NCBI RefSeq assembly: GCF_030316845.1
Contig: NZ_JASZYS010000018.1
Location: forward strand, 92,046-156,045
Direction: 5' to 3'
Length of the DNA: 64,000 nucleotides
DNA from: Variovorax davisae
GTDB taxonomy: Bacteria > Pseudomonadota > Gammaproteobacteria > Burkholderiales > Burkholderiaceae_C
Position numbers and translations under genes: made by a program. How positions within the stretch are numbered: position 1 is the first letter of the stretch; every line of letters starts with the position of its first letter. Shown here in pieces: positions 37,361-48,960 of the stretch. The notes below the pieces were generated by a model. That model was not told the origin of the DNA and made no database searches. It saw only the letters and a program-made list of their open reading frames with translations.

Positions 37361-39509
37361 AGCCGAAGTCCGCGCGCTGATGCGCGCCGAACATGGCGAC
37401 CCGTTCGCCGTGCTCGGTCCGCACGAGACGGACGAGGGCTTGTGGGTCCGCGCCCTGCTGCCGGGCGCGCAATCCGTGGCGGTGCGGCACTCGGCGTCGG
37501 GCTGGCCGCTGGCCCGGCTCGACCGCCAGGGCGACAGCGACCTGTTCGCCGCCCTGGTGCCGGCCTCGGAGGCCCGGCTCGGCTACCGCTTCGAGGTCGA
37601 CTGGGGCTCGCACAGCACCCCGCTCGAAGACCCCTACCGCTTTCCGCCGGTGCTCGGCGAGACCGACGTCTGGCTGCTGGCCGAAGGCACGCACCTGCGG
37701 CCCTACGAGCAGCTCGGCGCCCACCTGCGCGAGATCGACGGCGTGCGCGGCGTGGCCTTCGCGGTCTGGGCGCCGAATGCGCGCCGGGTCTCGGTGGTCG
37801 GCGACTTCAACCAGTGGGACGGCCGGCGCCACATGATGCGGCTGCGGCGCGAGTGCGGGGTCTGGGAGATCTTCGCGCCGCACGTGGCGCCGGGCGACGC
37901 CTACGAATTCGAGCTGCTGTCGGCCCAGGGCCAGGTGCTGCGCAAGGCCGACCCCTTCGGTTTCTCGGCCCGCCTGCGGCCCGACACCGCCTGTGTGGTT
38001 CAGCCATTGCCGGCCCCGGTGGCCCTGCCGGCCGGACGCGCCGATGCCAACGCGCGCGACGCCCCGATCAGCATCTACGAGGTGCACCTGGGCTCCTGGC
38101 GGCGCAAGAACGGCCACGAATGGCTCGACTACCGCGAACTGGCCGACACCCTGGTGCCCTACGCCCGCGACATGGGCTTCACCCACATCGAGCTGCTGCC
38201 GGTCAGCGAGCACCCGTTCGACGGCTCCTGGGGCTACCAGCCGATCGGCCTCTATGCGCCGACATCGCGCTTCGGCACGCCGGGGGACTTCCGCCACTTC
38301 GTCGAGGCCGCCCACGCGGCGGGCCTGGGCGTGATCCTCGACTGGGTGCCGGCCCATTTCCCGACCGACGCTCACGGGCTCGCCAACTTCGACGGCAGCG
38401 CGCTCTACGAGTACGCCGACCCGCGCGAGGGCTTCCACAACGACTGGCAGACGCTGATCTTCAACTATGCGCGGGTCGAGGTGCGCAACTACCTGGTCGG
38501 CAACGCGCTCTACTGGCTCGAACGCTACGGCGTCGACGGGCTCAGGGTCGACGCGGTGGCCTCGATGCTCTACCGCGACTACAGCCGCAAGGCCGGCGAA
38601 TGGGTGCCGAACGCGCTGGGCGGCCGCGAGAACCTCGAGGCGATCGAATTCCTGCGCCGCATGAACCGGGTGGTCGGCGTCGAGCGTCCGGGCGCCGTGA
38701 CCCTGGCCGAGGAGTCGACCAGCTTCCCGGGCGTGACGCGCCCGCCCGAGAACGGCGGCCTGGGCTTCCACTACAAGTGGAACATGGGCTGGATGAACGA
38801 CACCCTGGCCTACGCCGGGATCAACCCGATCTACCGCAAGCACCATCACCAGCGGATCACCTTCGGCCTGATGTACGCCTTCAGCGAGAACTTCGTGCTG
38901 CCGCTGTCGCACGACGAGGTGGTGCACGGCAAGGGCTCGATGATCGGGCGCATGCCCGGCGACCACTGGCAGAAGTTCGCCGGGCTGCGCAACCTGTACG
39001 GCTACCTGTGGGCCTACCCGGGCAAGAAGCTGCTGTTCATGGGCGGCGAATTCGCCCAGTTCGCCGAATGGAACGCCGACCGCAGCCTCGACTGGCACCT
39101 GCTCGACCAGCCGGCGCACCAGGGCATCCGCCGGCTGGTGCGCGACCTCAACAATGTCCTGCGGCATTTCCCGGCGCTGCACGAGCTCGACTGCGAAGGC
39201 GAAGGCTTCGAGTGGATCTGCCATGACGACGCCGACCACTCGGTGTTCTCCTTCGTGCGGCGGGCGCGCGACGGCCGCTTCGTGGTGGCGGTGTGCAATT
39301 TCACGCCGGTGCCGCGGCTCGGCTACCGGCTCGGGGTGCCCGCGGACGGCACCTACCGCGAGCTCATCAACACCGACAACCAGGTCTACGGCGGCAGCGG
39401 CGTCGGCAACGGGCCGATCGCCAGCGAGCCCGTGCCCTGGCATGGCCGGGCGCGCTCGATGGTGCTGTCGGTGCCGCCGCTCGCCACCGTGATGTGGGTG
39501 CTCGCGTGA
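37350..39509 (+). CDS. glgB: 1,4-alpha-glucan (glycogen) branching enzyme
   Basis: 719 residues; E. coli GlgB is 728. It makes alpha-1,6 branches in glycogen. Domains in order are an N1 region starting GDPFAVLGPHET, a CBM48 (GVAFAVWAPNARRVSVVGDFN, about 125-205), a GH13 barrel with Asp in GVDGLRVDAVASMLYRDY, Glu in VTLAEEST and Asp in LPLSHDEVVHGK, then a C-terminal beta domain ending NGPIASEPVPW. The ATG at 37350 lies inside the preceding gene; upstream in-frame codons belong to another gene. Confidence 0.97.
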   Translation: MLPEAEVRALMRAEHGDPFAVLGPHETDEGLWVRALLPGAQSVAVRHSASGWPLARLDRQGDSDLFAALVPASEARLGYRFEVDWGSHSTPLEDPYRFPPVLGETDVWLLAEGTHLRPYEQLGAHLREIDGVRGVAFAVWAPNARRVSVVGDFNQWDGRRHMMRLRRECGVWEIFAPHVAPGDAYEFELLSAQGQVLRKADPFGFSARLRPDTACVVQPLPAPVALPAGRADANARDAPISIYEVHLGSWRRKNGHEWLDYRELADTLVPYARDMGFTHIELLPVSEHPFDGSWGYQPIGLYAPTSRFGTPGDFRHFVEAAHAAGLGVILDWVPAHFPTDAHGLANFDGSALYEYADPREGFHNDWQTLIFNYARVEVRNYLVGNALYWLERYGVDGLRVDAVASMLYRDYSRKAGEWVPNALGGRENLEAIEFLRRMNRVVGVERPGAVTLAEESTSFPGVTRPPENGGLGFHYKWNMGWMNDTLAYAGINPIYRKHHHQRITFGLMYAFSENFVLPLSHDEVVHGKGSMIGRMPGDHWQKFAGLRNLYGYLWAYPGKKLLFMGGEFAQFAEWNADRSLDWHLLDQPAHQGIRRLVRDLNNVLRHFPALHELDCEGEGFEWICHDDADHSVFSFVRRARDGRFVVAVCNFTPVPRLGYRLGVPADGTYRELINTDNQVYGGSGVGNGPIASEPVPWHGRARSMVLSVPPLATVMWVLA

Positions 39510-39525
39510 GGCCGGGGCGGCGCGC

Positions 39526-41565
<2,040 letters not shown>

Positions 41566-41624
41566 AGACGCCGGCACCACGGTGCTAGGCTGGAATCACC
41601 CGAGAACACCAACGGAGACATCTG

Positions 41625-42917
41625 ATGGAAGACATCGCGCAACCCACCCTGCAGGCCCACCAACTCGTTCGCCGCACCATCGCCCTGGTGCTGGCCGGCG
41701 GCCGCGGCTCCCGGCTCAAGCAGCTGACCGACCGGCGGGCCAAACCCGCGGTCTATTTCGGCGGCAAGTTCCGCATCATCGACTTCGCGCTGTCGAACTG
41801 CCTCAACTCGGGCATCCGCCGCATGGCGGTCGTCACCCAGTACAAGTCGCACTCGCTGATGCGCCACCTGCAGCGCGGCTGGAGCTTCCTGCGCGCCGAG
41901 CTCAACGAGATGGTCGATGTGCTGCCGGCCCAGCAGCGGGTCGGCGACGAGCACTGGTACCGCGGCACGGCGGATGCGGTCTACCAGAACCTCGACATCA
42001 TCCAGACACGCTCCACGCCGCATGATTATGTCGTCGTGCTCGCCGGCGACCATGTCTACAAGATGGATTACTCGATCATGCTGACCGACCACGTCGCCAG
42101 CGGCCGCGGCTGCACGGTCGGCTGCATCGAGGTGCCGCGCATGGAGGCCACGGCCTTCGGCGTGATGGCGATCGACACCGACCGCAACATCACGGCCTTC
42201 CTCGAAAAGCCGGCCGACCCGCCAGCCATGCCGGGCAACCCCGACGTGGCGCTGGCCAGCATGGGGATCTACGTCTTCGACTCCGAATACCTCTACAAGC
42301 TGCTCGAGGAAGACAACGCCAACCCCGATTCGAACCACGACTTCGGCAAGGACATCATCCCGCGCGCGGTCGCCGAGGGCCGGGCGCTGGCCCATCCTTT
42401 CGGCATGTCCTGCGTGACCCGGGCCAGCCGCGGGCCCGGCGCAGCCGCCTACTGGCGGGACGTGGGCACGATTGATGCATTCTGGGCAGCCAACCTCGAC
42501 CTGGCCTCGATCACCCCCGAGCTCGACATCTATGACACCGACTGGCCCATCTGGACCTACCAGCGGCAGCTGCCGCCGGCCAAGTTCGTGCTCGACCGCG
42601 ACGGCAAGCACGGCATGACGGTCAACACCATCATCTCGGGCGGCTGCATCGTCTCGGGATCCAAGGTCAGCAGCTCGGTGCTGTTTTCGGGCGTGCGCAT
42701 CCATTCGTTCTGCGACATCAACGAAGCCGTGCTGCTGCCCGACGTGGAGGTCGGCCGCGCCTGCCGGCTCAACAAGGTCGTGATCGACCGCGCCTGCGTG
42801 ATCCCCGACGAGATGGTCATCGGCGAAGACCCGGTGGCCGACGCCGCGCGCTTCGAGCGCACCGAGGGCGGCGTGGTCCTGGTAACGCGTGAAATGCTCA
42901 AGCGACTGGCCTCTTGA
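41625..42917 (+). CDS. glgC: Glucose-1-phosphate adenylyltransferase
   Basis: 430 residues; E. coli GlgC is 431. It makes ADP-glucose, the committed step of glycogen synthesis. Family motifs are LVLAGGRGSRLKQLTDRRAKPAVYFGGKFRIIDFALSNC split across 35-75, the catalytic HWYRGTADAVYQN segment, and the left-handed beta-helix C-terminus. Activity is usually controlled allosterically by glycolytic intermediates. Its stop TGA overlaps a TTG codon that could start glgA, and a few nt later the glgA ATG follows. Confidence 0.97.
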   Translation: MEDIAQPTLQAHQLVRRTIALVLAGGRGSRLKQLTDRRAKPAVYFGGKFRIIDFALSNCLNSGIRRMAVVTQYKSHSLMRHLQRGWSFLRAELNEMVDVLPAQQRVGDEHWYRGTADAVYQNLDIIQTRSTPHDYVVVLAGDHVYKMDYSIMLTDHVASGRGCTVGCIEVPRMEATAFGVMAIDTDRNITAFLEKPADPPAMPGNPDVALASMGIYVFDSEYLYKLLEEDNANPDSNHDFGKDIIPRAVAEGRALAHPFGMSCVTRASRGPGAAAYWRDVGTIDAFWAANLDLASITPELDIYDTDWPIWTYQRQLPPAKFVLDRDGKHGMTVNTIISGGCIVSGSKVSSSVLFSGVRIHSFCDINEAVLLPDVEVGRACRLNKVVIDRACVIPDEMVIGEDPVADAARFERTEGGVVLVTREMLKRLAS

Positions 42918-42922
42918 CGACG

Positions 42923-44395
42923 ATGAGGGTCCTCCAGGTCAGCGCCGAACTGTTTCCCCTGCTCAAGACCGGAGGGCTGGCCGACATCGCCGGCGCGCTG
43001 CCGCTGGCGCTGATGGCGGCCGGCCAGGAGGCGCGGGTGCTGCTGCCGGGCTTCCCGGCCATCCTCGCCGGCGTCGCCGATGCGGCGCCGGTGGCCGAGC
43101 TGACCGCGCCCTGGGGCGAGCGGGCCAGGCTGCTGCTCGGGCGGATCGCCACCGCCGGCGCACCCGACACGCCGGCCTACGTCATCGACGCGCCGGCGCT
43201 CTACGACCGCCCCGGCAACCCCTACGAGGACCCGCGCCGCCAGCCCTATGGCGACAACCACCGTCGCTTCGCGCTGCTCGGCTGGGCCGCGGCACAGCTC
43301 GCCCAGGGGCTCGACCCCGGCTGGCAGCCCGACATCGTCCATGCGCACGACTGGCACGCGGCCCTGGCGCCGGCCTACATGGCCTTCGCACCGCGCGGGC
43401 AGCACCCGCGCGTCGGCAGCGTCTTCACGGTCCACAACCTGGCCTACCAGGGCCTGTTCGCCGCTTCGCATTTCGCCGAGCTCGGCCTGCCGCCCGCCGC
43501 CTTCTCGATCGACGGCCTCGAATACCACGGCCAGTTGTCGTTCATGAAGGGCGGCCTGTGCTTCGCCGACCGCATCACGACCGTGAGTCCGACCTACGCG
43601 CGCGAGATCCAGACGCCCGAGCAAGGCTGCGGCCTCGACGGCCTGCTGCGCCGCCGGGCCGGGGTGCTGACCGGCATCCTCAACGCGGTCGACGACCAGG
43701 TCTGGAATCCGGCCACCGATGCCTTGATTCCGCACCGCTACGACCTGCGCCGGATGACCGGCAAGGTGCGCAACAAGGCGGCGCTGCAGGCAGAGCTCGG
43801 CCTGGCGCCGCAGACCCATGCCCCGCTGTTCGTGCTGGTCAGCCGGCTGACCGAGCAGAAGGGCCTGCACCTGGTGCTCGAAGGCCTCGACGCGCTGCTG
43901 GCCCAGGGCGGACAGCTGGCCCTGCTCGGCAGCGGCGATGCCTCGCTCGAGGCCGCCTTCCGGCAGCGCGCCGCCGACGCACCGCAGTCGGTCAGCGTCA
44001 CGCTGGGCTACAGCGAATCGACCGCCCATCGCCTCTTCGGCGCCGGCGACGTCACGCTGGTGCCCTCGCTCTTCGAGCCCTGCGGCCTGACGCAGATGTA
44101 CGGGCTCAAGTACGGCAGCCTGCCGCTGGTGCACCGGGTCGGCGGCCTGGCCGACACGGTGGTCGACGCGACGCTCGAGGACATGGCCGGCGGCCAGGCC
44201 ACCGGCTTCTCGTTCGACGCCTTCGGCCACGAAGGCTACGCGCGCGCGCTGCGCCGGGCGTTCGCGCTCTACCAGCGCCCGGCCGACTGGCGCGCCGTGC
44301 GAGCCAACGCCATGCGCCGCCCCGCCGACTGGGGCAGCGCCGCCGCCGACTACCTCGGCGTCTATGCCGAAGCCCTCCCACGCGAATCACCATGA
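42923..44395 (+). CDS. glgA: Glycogen synthase (ADP-glucose type)
   Basis: 490 residues from the ATG at 42923, giving the standard start MRVLQVSAELFPLLKTGGLAD; a TTG at 42914 in the glgC stop would add three residues. GT5 family enzyme that extends alpha-1,4-glucan from ADP-glucose. The KTGGL motif (about 15-19) binds the sugar nucleotide, PDIVHAHDWHAAL is in the N-domain, and the C-domain has VSRLTEQKGLHLV and the LFEPCGLTQMYGLKYGSLP nucleotide site. Its stop overlaps the glgP start (ATGA). Confidence 0.96.
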   Translation: MRVLQVSAELFPLLKTGGLADIAGALPLALMAAGQEARVLLPGFPAILAGVADAAPVAELTAPWGERARLLLGRIATAGAPDTPAYVIDAPALYDRPGNPYEDPRRQPYGDNHRRFALLGWAAAQLAQGLDPGWQPDIVHAHDWHAALAPAYMAFAPRGQHPRVGSVFTVHNLAYQGLFAASHFAELGLPPAAFSIDGLEYHGQLSFMKGGLCFADRITTVSPTYAREIQTPEQGCGLDGLLRRRAGVLTGILNAVDDQVWNPATDALIPHRYDLRRMTGKVRNKAALQAELGLAPQTHAPLFVLVSRLTEQKGLHLVLEGLDALLAQGGQLALLGSGDASLEAAFRQRAADAPQSVSVTLGYSESTAHRLFGAGDVTLVPSLFEPCGLTQMYGLKYGSLPLVHRVGGLADTVVDATLEDMAGGQATGFSFDAFGHEGYARALRRAFALYQRPADWRAVRANAMRRPADWGSAAADYLGVYAEALPRESP

Positions 44396-46905
44396 CCATC
44401 GAAGACTTCAAATACGACCACCCCGATCGCGACGTCGCGGCCTTCAAGCGCGCGGTCGCCAACAAGCTCATCTACGCGGTCGGCAAGGACCCGTTCGCCG
44501 CCAGCCCCGACGACTGGCTGCACGCCACCGCGCTGGCGGTGCGCGACCAGCTGGTCGAGCGCTGGATGGGCACCACCCGGGCGCAGTACGCGCAGAAGCT
44601 CAAGCGCGTCTACTACATGTCGATGGAGTTCCTGATCGGGCGCACCTTCACCAACGCGCTGCTGGCGCTCGAGCTGCAGGGCACCGTGAAGCAGGCGCTG
44701 GCCGACTTCGGCGTCGACATCCAGGCGCTGTCCGAGCGCGAACCCGATGCCGCCCTGGGCAACGGCGGCCTCGGCCGGCTGGCGGCCTGCTTCCTCGACT
44801 CGATGGCCACGCTGGGCGTGCCGGGCATGGGCTACGGCATCCGCTACGAGTACGGCATGTTCCGCCAGCGCATCGTCGACGGCCAGCAGGTCGAGCAGCC
44901 CGACTACTGGCTCACGCGCGGCAACCCCTGGGAGTTCCAGCGGCCCGAAGTGAGCTTCAGGGTGCGCTTCGGCGGCCACGTGCAGCGGCGCGAGGGCACC
45001 CACGCGCCCTATGGCGCGGCCAACTGGGTCGACACCCACGACGTGCTGGCGATGGCCTACGACACCATCATCCCGGGCTACGGCACGCAGGCCACCAACA
45101 CCCTGCGCCTGTGGTCGGCCAAGGCCACCGAGGAGATCGACCTGTCGGCCTTCAACCGCGGCAACTACATGGAGGCCGTGGAAAGCAAGAACCATTCAGA
45201 GAACGTCTCGCGCGTGCTCTATCCCGACGACTCCACGCCCTCGGGCCGCGAGCTGCGGCTGCACCAGGAATACTTCTTCGTCAGCGCCAGCGTGCAGGAC
45301 CTGCTGCGCCGCTACCTGCGCAACCACACCACCTTCGACGACCTGCCCGATCAGGTCAGCATCCACCTCAACGACACCCATCCGGTGCTGGCGGTGCCCG
45401 AGCTGATGCGCCTGCTGATCGACGAGCACAACCTGCCCTGGGACACCGCCTGGGCCCACACGCAGAAGGTCTTCAGCTACACCAACCACACGCTGATGCA
45501 CGAGGCCCTCGAGACCTGGCCGGTCGAGATGTTCGGCCGCATCCTGCCGCGCCACCTGCAGATCCTGTTCGACATGAATTCGCGCTTCCTGGCCGAAGTC
45601 ACCCAGGCCCACGGGCACGACGTCGAACTGCTGCGGCGGCTCTCGCTGATCGACGAATCGGGCGAGCGTCGGGTGCGCATGGCCTACGTGGCGGTGCTCG
45701 CGAGCCACTCGGTCAACGGCGTCTCGGGGCTGCATTCGGAGCTCATGAAGCAGTCGATCTTCGCCGACTTCAACAGCCTGTTTCCCGAACGCTTCAACAA
45801 CAAGACCAACGGCGTCACGCCGCGCCGCTGGCTGGCGCAGGCCAATCCGCCGCTGGCGGCCCTGCTCGACGCCCGCATCGGCCGCGGCTGGCGGCGCGAC
45901 CTGACGCAATTGCAGGCGCTGCGGCCGATGGCGCAGCAACCGGCCTTCGTGCGGGCCTTTCGCCATGCCAAGCGCGAAAACAAGCTGCGGCTGGCCAACT
46001 GGGTCGACGAGCACCTGCGCATCGACATCGACACCGACGCGCTGTTCGACGTCCAGGTCAAGCGCATGCACGAGTACAAGCGGCAGCTGCTCAACGTGCT
46101 GCACGTGGTCACGCGCTACCACCGCATCCTCGCCGATCCGACGGCCGGCCACGTGCCGCGCGTGATCGTCTTCGCCGGCAAGGCGGCCTCGGCCTACCAG
46201 ATGGCCAAGCTGGTGATCCGGCTGATCAACGACGTGGCCAAGGTGATCAACGAGGACGAGCGGGTCGGCAAGCTGCTGAAGGTGGTGTTCCTGCCCAACT
46301 ACAGCGTCAGCCTGGCCGAGATCATCATGCCCGCGGCCGACCTGTCGGAGCAGATCTCGACCGCCGGCACCGAGGCCTCGGGCACCGGCAACATGAAGTT
46401 CGCGCTCAACGGCGCGCTGACCATCGGCACGCTGGACGGCGCCAACGTCGAGATGCGCGACAACGTCGGCGCCGAGAACTTCTTCATCTTCGGCAACACC
46501 ACGCCGGAGGTGGCCCAGATCCGCGCCACCGGCTACCACCCGCGCGGCATCTACGAGGCCGACCCGGAACTGCAGCGCACGCTCGACAGCATCCGCGACG
46601 GCCTGTTCTCGCCCACCGAGCCGGCACGCTACCAGCAGATCTTCGACGCCCTGGTGAGCTGGGGCGACCATTACCTGCTGCTGGCCGACTACGCGAGCTA
46701 CGTCGAGGCCCAGGCCCGGGTCGACGCGCTCTACCGCGACGCCGATGCCTGGACGCGGATGGCGATCCTCAATGTGGCGGGCATGGGGGAGTTCTCGTCG
46801 GACCGCACCATCGCGCAGTACGCGCACGACATCTGGAAGACCCGGCCGGTGGCGCTGGGCCCGGCCGCGGAGGCTGCTACGGCTTCTTCGGCGGCGCCTC
46901 GGTGA
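44392..46905 (+). CDS. glgP: Glycogen/maltodextrin phosphorylase
   Basis: 837 residues from the ATG at 44392, coupled to glgA. GT35 enzyme releasing glucose 1-phosphate. The pyridoxal-phosphate lysine is Lys669 in the family signature EASGTGNMKFALNG. N-terminal YYMSMEFLIGR and LGNGGLGRLAACFLDSMATL are diagnostic. The reading frame stays open upstream through all of glgA (to 42889), but that is only a GC-driven artefact. The last 29 nt overlap the 3' end of exbD on the other strand. Confidence 0.97.
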   Translation: MTIEDFKYDHPDRDVAAFKRAVANKLIYAVGKDPFAASPDDWLHATALAVRDQLVERWMGTTRAQYAQKLKRVYYMSMEFLIGRTFTNALLALELQGTVKQALADFGVDIQALSEREPDAALGNGGLGRLAACFLDSMATLGVPGMGYGIRYEYGMFRQRIVDGQQVEQPDYWLTRGNPWEFQRPEVSFRVRFGGHVQRREGTHAPYGAANWVDTHDVLAMAYDTIIPGYGTQATNTLRLWSAKATEEIDLSAFNRGNYMEAVESKNHSENVSRVLYPDDSTPSGRELRLHQEYFFVSASVQDLLRRYLRNHTTFDDLPDQVSIHLNDTHPVLAVPELMRLLIDEHNLPWDTAWAHTQKVFSYTNHTLMHEALETWPVEMFGRILPRHLQILFDMNSRFLAEVTQAHGHDVELLRRLSLIDESGERRVRMAYVAVLASHSVNGVSGLHSELMKQSIFADFNSLFPERFNNKTNGVTPRRWLAQANPPLAALLDARIGRGWRRDLTQLQALRPMAQQPAFVRAFRHAKRENKLRLANWVDEHLRIDIDTDALFDVQVKRMHEYKRQLLNVLHVVTRYHRILADPTAGHVPRVIVFAGKAASAYQMAKLVIRLINDVAKVINEDERVGKLLKVVFLPNYSVSLAEIIMPAADLSEQISTAGTEASGTGNMKFALNGALTIGTLDGANVEMRDNVGAENFFIFGNTTPEVAQIRATGYHPRGIYEADPELQRTLDSIRDGLFSPTEPARYQQIFDALVSWGDHYLLLADYASYVEAQARVDALYRDADAWTRMAILNVAGMGEFSSDRTIAQYAHDIWKTRPVALGPAAEAATASSAAPR

Positions 46906-47335
46906 CGAAGCCGATGCGGCTCAAGCCGGCCTTGTTGGCGATGCCCATCAGCTCGACCACGCGGCCGTAGGGCACGCTCTGGTCGGCGCGCAGCTGGACC
47001 TCGGTGTCGCGGCTGTCGGCCGCGGCCTTGGCCAGGCCGGCGGCCAGCTCGTCGGTGCCGACCGCCTGCTCGTTCAGGTAGACCTTGCCGCCGGCGTCGA
47101 CCACCAACGTGACGAACCTGGGCGTGTCGTTGGGCTGGCCGGCATCTGTGCGCGGCAGGTCGAGCTTGATCGAGCTGGCCATCAGCGGCGCCGTGATGAT
47201 GAAGATCACCAGCAGCACCAGCATCACGTCGACCAGCGGCGTGACGTTGATGTCCGACAGCGGCCGCTGGCCGCCGGCGCCGGTCGAGCGCCCGCCGCTG
47301 GCGGCGCTGCCGAGCGAGGTGCGACCGAAGGCCAT
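46877..47335 (-). CDS. exbD: ExbD/TolR-family biopolymer transport protein
   Basis: 152 residues. One membrane segment (DVMLVLLVIFIITAPLM, about 37-53) follows the ExbD/TolR signature LSDINVTPLVDVML, where the Asp in VDVML carries the proton path. A periplasmic domain follows (about 60-150). With the ExbB protein 15 nt upstream it forms a proton channel that energises TonB or Tol. No tonB or tolA/B gene is beside it, so the partner is unknown; the TonB-dependent receptor at 21916 needs such a system. Confidence 0.9.
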   Translation of the reverse strand: MAFGRTSLGSAASGGRSTGAGGQRPLSDINVTPLVDVMLVLLVIFIITAPLMASSIKLDLPRTDAGQPNDTPRFVTLVVDAGGKVYLNEQAVGTDELAAGLAKAAADSRDTEVQLRADQSVPYGRVVELMGIANKAGLSRIGFVTEAPPKKP

Positions 47336-47350
47336 GCGGGCTCCCTGCGC

Positions 47351-48049
47351 CTAGACCGGCATCGGCCGCGCCGGCGGCAGGGCGGCCTCGGGCGACGCCG
47401 GATCGCCGAACATGCCGAGCAGGTCGTGGGCGAAGCCTTCGAGTTCGGCCTCGATGCGGCCGACCACCCGGCCGAAGACGTTGTAGGCCAGCACCGCCGG
47501 GATGGCGACCGCCAGGCCGAAGGCGGTCATGATGAGCGCCTCGCCGACCGGCCCCGCCACCTTGTCGATGGTGAAGCCGCCGGTCTCGGCGGCAATGCCC
47601 GCCAACGCACCGTAGATGCCCCAGACCGTGCCGAGCAGCCCCACGAAGGGCGCCGTGGCGCCGACCGTGGCCAGCAGGATCTGGCCGGCCTGCAGCCGGC
47701 GCAGGGCCGCGTGCAGGGCGTCGCGCAGGATCCGCGTCAGGCGCTGCGTGCGGTCGACCTTGGCGCCGAGCGTCGCGCCCTCGGCCGGCTGCGCCAGCCG
47801 GTTCAGGGCGCGCACCGCCGGCAGCACCATCAGCGCCCGGTCGACGGGCTGCAGGCGCGCCTCGGCATCCTGCAGCGAGGCCGACTGCCAGAAGGCCGTG
47901 ATGCTGCGCAACACGTCGCGCGTGCCGCCGCGCAGCAGCCAGGCCTTCCAGAGGATCACGACCCAGCTCGCCACCGACATCGCGAGCAGCAGCGCCGCCA
48001 CCGTGCGGCTGACGCCGTCACCGTGTCGAAGCAGCTCGAAAACACTCAT
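47351..48049 (-). CDS. exbB: MotA/TolQ/ExbB-family proton channel protein
   Basis: 232 residues from the ATG at 48049. The first membrane segment is at about 14-34 (VAALLLAMSVASWVVILWKAW), with two more around 125-150 and 165-190. The family motif LLATVGATAPFVGLLGTVWGIYGAL is present. It starts 7 nt after dapB, so it is probably in the same transcript, with exbD following. An in-frame upstream extension to 48298 lies in dapB and is rejected. Confidence 0.92.
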   Translation of the reverse strand: MSVFELLRHGDGVSRTVAALLLAMSVASWVVILWKAWLLRGGTRDVLRSITAFWQSASLQDAEARLQPVDRALMVLPAVRALNRLAQPAEGATLGAKVDRTQRLTRILRDALHAALRRLQAGQILLATVGATAPFVGLLGTVWGIYGALAGIAAETGGFTIDKVAGPVGEALIMTAFGLAVAIPAVLAYNVFGRVVGRIEAELEGFAHDLLGMFGDPASPEAALPPARPMPV

Positions 48050-48056
48050 CCGCTGC

Positions 48057-48887
48057 TCAGCGCAGGCCGAGGACGTCAGACATGTCGAACAGGCCCGCCT
48101 TCTGCCCGGCCAGGAAGCGCACCGCGCGCAGGCTGCCCTGGGCGTAGGTTGCGCGGCTGGACGACTTGTGGCTGATCTCGATGCGCTCGCCGGTGCCGGC
48201 GAACAGCACGGTGTGGTCGCCGACGATGTCGCCGCCGCGGATCGCCGCGAAGCCGATGGTCGAGGGATCGCGCTCGCCGGTGATGCCCTCGCGCGCATAG
48301 ACCGCGCAGTCCTTGAGGTCGCGGCCCAGCGCCTGGGCGATCACCTCGCCCATCTTGAGCGCGGTGCCCGAGGGCGCATCGACCTTGTGCCGGTGGTGGG
48401 CCTCGATGATCTCGATGTCGTAGCCGGTGGCGAGTGCCTTGGCCGCCATCTCGAGCAGCTTGAGCGTGACGTTGACGCCGACGCTCATGTTGGGCGCCAT
48501 CATGATCGCGATGTCCTGGGCGGCATCCGCGATCTCGGCCTTCTGGCCGTCGCTGAAGCCGGTGGTGCCGATCACCATCTGCACTCCCAGTTCGCGGCAC
48601 ACCGCCAGGTGCGCGAGCGTGCCCTCGGGCCGCGTGAAATCGATCAGCACCTGCGCATCGGCCAGGCCGGCGCGCAGGTCGGAAACGATCGGCACGCCGC
48701 TGGCGGCACCGAGGAAGGCGGCCGCGTCGGTGCCGATCGCCAGGCCACCGGCGACATCCAGCGCACCGGCCAGGCGGCAGTCGGGCGCCTCGCGCACGGC
48801 CTCGATCAGCATGTGGCCCATGCGGCCGGAGGCGCCCGCGATCGCGACGCGCCGAAGTGGGGAATGGGAAGCGGAAGAGTCGGTCAC
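48057..48887 (-). CDS. dapB: 4-hydroxy-tetrahydrodipicolinate reductase
   Basis: 276 residues from the GTG at 48887; E. coli DapB is 273. It reduces HTPA with NAD(P)H in lysine/diaminopimelate synthesis. The nucleotide loop is VAIAGASGRMG (14-24), FTRPEGT and GTTGF are in the cofactor domain, and the substrate signature EAHHRHKVDAPSGTAL is near residue 160. It lies 73 nt after bamE on the same strand and 7 nt before exbB. Confidence 0.96.
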   Translation of the reverse strand: MTDSSASHSPLRRVAIAGASGRMGHMLIEAVREAPDCRLAGALDVAGGLAIGTDAAAFLGAASGVPIVSDLRAGLADAQVLIDFTRPEGTLAHLAVCRELGVQMVIGTTGFSDGQKAEIADAAQDIAIMMAPNMSVGVNVTLKLLEMAAKALATGYDIEIIEAHHRHKVDAPSGTALKMGEVIAQALGRDLKDCAVYAREGITGERDPSTIGFAAIRGGDIVGDHTVLFAGTGERIEISHKSSSRATYAQGSLRAVRFLAGQKAGLFDMSDVLGLR

Positions 48888-48960
48888 GCGTTTCAGCCTC
48901 TGGCAATGCGGAAGAACGGGAAGGAGCGGGCGGGCCGGAGTGGCCGGCCAAGGCGCGCGC

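Noticed and set aside
42889..44391. A 500-codon in-frame extension of glgP through the glgA gene
   Set aside because: It is a shadow reading frame of glgA: no homology before the glgP ATG at 44392, and the open frame is expected at this GC content.
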